A stretch of 42,824 nucleotides of DNA from positions 1-42,824 of the forward strand of contig CANQXG010000019.1 in the NCBI GenBank assembly GCA_947627735.1, written 5' to 3'. Positions within the stretch are counted from its first letter, which is position 1. Every line of letters begins with the position of its first letter. The DNA comes from an uncultured Oscillospiraceae bacterium (GTDB taxonomy: Bacteria; Bacillota; Clostridia; Oscillospirales; Oscillospiraceae). Below the pieces are notes generated by a model that was not told where the DNA came from, made no database searches, and saw only the letters and a program-made list of their open reading frames with translations. Position numbers and translations under genes: made by a program. Shown piece by piece: positions 41,375 through 42,824 of the stretch.

Positions 41375-42730
41375 ATGGACACCGCACAGAAAAACCAGAT
41401 CGTCGAAGGGGTCATCTGGAAGCAGCTGCTGATCTTTTTCTTCCCCATCCTGATCGGCTCGTTCTTCCAGCAGCTTTATAACACCGTGGACACGGTCATC
41501 GTGGGCCAGTACGTGGGAAAGCAGGCCCTGGCGGGCGTGGGCAGCACCGGCACGGTCATCAACCTGTGGCTGGGGTTCTTCGTGGGCCTGGCCGGCGGCG
41601 CGTCGGTCATCATCTCCCAATATTACGGCGGCAGCGACGCCCAGGGCCTGTCCCGGGCGGTGCACACCTCCATCGCCCTGGCCTTGGCCGGCGGCGCGGT
41701 GCTGTCCGTCCTGGGCCTGACCACCGCCCGCCCCTCCCTGGAGCTGCTGGACGTGGCGGAGGAGGTCATGGACGAGGCCATGACCTACATCAGCGTGTTC
41801 TACTGCGGCATGATCGCCACGGTCATCTACAACGTGGGCACCGGCATCCTCCGGGCCATCGGCGACTCCAAGAGGCCGCTTTACATCCTCATCGCCTGCT
41901 GCGGCGTGAACATCGTGCTGGACCTGCTGTTCGTGGTTGTGTTCCGCTGGGCGGTGTTCGGCGTGGCCCTGGCCACGGTGATCGCCCAGGCGGTGAGCGC
42001 GGTGCTGGTGATGGCCCGGCTGATGCGGGTGAAGGAGGCCTACCAGGTGCGCCTGCGCCAGGTCCGCTTCCACGGCCCCACCCTGAAAAAGATCGTGCGC
42101 CTGGGCCTGCCCACGGGGATGCAGTCGGTGCTGTACTCCATCTCCAATCTGGTGATCCAGGCGGCGGTGAACGCCTTCGGCATCGACGCCATGGCCGGCT
42201 GGGCGGCGGTGAGCCGCATCGACGGCTTCGTGTGGATGGTCATGAGCGCCTTCGGCATCTCCGTGACCACCTTCGTGGGCCAGAACTTCGGCGCCGGCCG
42301 CTATGACCGGGTCCTCCGGGGCACCCGGGTGTGCCTGGCCATGACCGCCGGGACCACCCTGGCCCTGACGGCGCTGGAGCTGCTCTTCGCCGGGCCGATC
42401 CTGCGGGTGTTCAACAAGGACGAGGCGGTGGTGGCCATGGGCGTCACCTTCGTGCGGGTGTGGGCGCCGGCCTACATCACCTACGTGTTCATCGAGATCT
42501 TCTCCGGCGCGGCCCGGGGCGTGGGCGAGGCGCTGCAGCCCATGGTGATAACCATCTTCGGGGTGTGCGTGCTGCGGCTGCTGTGGATCTGGTGTGTGCT
42601 GCCCCTGCACCATACCCCCGCCATGGTGGCGGCCAGCTACCCCGTCACCTGGGGCATCACCGGCGTGGTGTTCATCGTCTACCACCTGCGCATGAACTGG
42701 CTGAACCGCCACATCATCCAAAAGGCATAA
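41375..42730 (+). CDS. MATE-family efflux transporter
   Basis: This 451-residue inner-membrane antiporter has twelve predicted helices in two pseudo-repeats. Family features include the start IWKQLLIFFFPILIGSFFQQ followed by LYNTVDTVIVGQYVG. GGASVIISQYYGG, GILRAIGDSKRPL, and in the second half LGLPTGMQSVLYSISNLVIQ and FVGQNFGAGRYDRV are also present. These proteins export cationic drugs or metabolites using Na+ or H+. GGGAGG lies seven bases from the ATG. It has its own promoter and no regulator next to it. The substrate is not predictable. Confidence 0.95.
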   Translation: MDTAQKNQIVEGVIWKQLLIFFFPILIGSFFQQLYNTVDTVIVGQYVGKQALAGVGSTGTVINLWLGFFVGLAGGASVIISQYYGGSDAQGLSRAVHTSIALALAGGAVLSVLGLTTARPSLELLDVAEEVMDEAMTYISVFYCGMIATVIYNVGTGILRAIGDSKRPLYILIACCGVNIVLDLLFVVVFRWAVFGVALATVIAQAVSAVLVMARLMRVKEAYQVRLRQVRFHGPTLKKIVRLGLPTGMQSVLYSISNLVIQAAVNAFGIDAMAGWAAVSRIDGFVWMVMSAFGISVTTFVGQNFGAGRYDRVLRGTRVCLAMTAGTTLALTALELLFAGPILRVFNKDEAVVAMGVTFVRVWAPAYITYVFIEIFSGAARGVGEALQPMVITIFGVCVLRLLWIWCVLPLHHTPAMVAASYPVTWGITGVVFIVYHLRMNWLNRHIIQKA

Positions 42731-42747
42731 AAGATCCCCCGCCGGTC

Positions 42748-42824
42748 TGAACTGTACCGGGAAAAACAGACAATAGGAAAAGCCACCCCCTGGTGTAAGA
42801 TAGAAAACACCAGGGGGTGGACTG
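42748..42824. mobile_element. Possible left end of an insertion sequence (cut by the window)
   Basis: TGAACTGTACCGG at 42748-42760 resembles the TG-starting ends of IS3-family elements. It is followed by a perfect 14-bp stem, CCACCCCCTGGTGT and ACACCAGGGGGTGG, at about 42783-42820. No transposase codons are inside the window, so this remains tentative. Confidence 0.35.

Noticed and set aside
41252-42721. 489-residue minus-strand frame opposite the MATE gene
   Set aside because: Antisense frame rich in His/Gln/Gly; the plus strand encodes a complete MATE transporter.

Overview
The window looks like chromosome of a GC-rich, spore-forming gut Firmicute, most likely in the Oscillospiraceae (Flavonifractor/Lawsonibacter/Oscillibacter-like). 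That placement is inference. It rests on the high GC of the backbone, AGGAGG-type ribosome binding sites with many GTG starts, an alpha/beta small acid-soluble spore protein, and the mix of families (CsoR/CopA/CopZ, PadR-DUF2812, HxlR, AgrC/LytTR-type signalling, large serine recombinase mobile elements). No rRNA, tRNA or CRISPR array was seen.

Layout. 1-81 is the tail of etfA. About 146-9712 is an integrative mobilizable element (IME). Its backbone is a large serine recombinase, a TnpW-like protein, a relaxase, MobC, a candidate oriT, TnpV and a DUF6809-like protein. Between oriT and tnpV sits a clearly AT-richer four-gene restriction-modification operon: a C5-cytosine methyltransferase with an N-terminal HTH, a DUF4928-like protein, a Vsr endonuclease, and a GHKL (MutL/MORC-like) ATPase whose C-terminal part carries a PD-(D/E)xK nuclease signature. 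A consensus promoter with a palindromic operator in its spacer drives the operon. 9780-12200 is a domain-permuted GH3 glycosidase. 12451-15654 is a copper-efflux module (copZ-csoR-copA, two CsoR boxes). 15674-16989 is a PadR-DUF2812 pair with two PadR-like operators. 17038-19866 holds plsC, trmB and a membrane acyltransferase. 19865-20206 is a non-coding, multi-hairpin repeat element. 20221-24203 is a secreted repeat protein with an MMPL exporter.

24337-29175 is the most striking part. A 916-residue secreted surface protein gene is preceded by a 221-bp segment bounded by 29-bp inverted repeats (27/29 matching). The segment carries one good sigma-A promoter that points at the gene in this assembly. 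An intact tyrosine recombinase gene ends 4 bp from the outer repeat. A second recombinase homologue of the same length, lacking the usual catalytic residues, lies downstream. This reads as a phase-variable promoter switch, captured ON.

29291-31204 has pyk and a spore SASP gene. 31280-36181 is a polysaccharide cluster (GT4 glycosyltransferase, polyprenyl sugar-phosphate transferase, O-antigen ligase/polymerase). 36495-39124 is an AgrC-like histidine kinase, broken by an in-frame TAG, that overlaps tail to tail with its LytTR response regulator. 39374-42730 holds a STAS protein, a divergent hxlR/flavin reductase pair with a visible operator, a MutT-like Nudix enzyme and a MATE transporter. The last 80 bases look like the edge of an insertion sequence.
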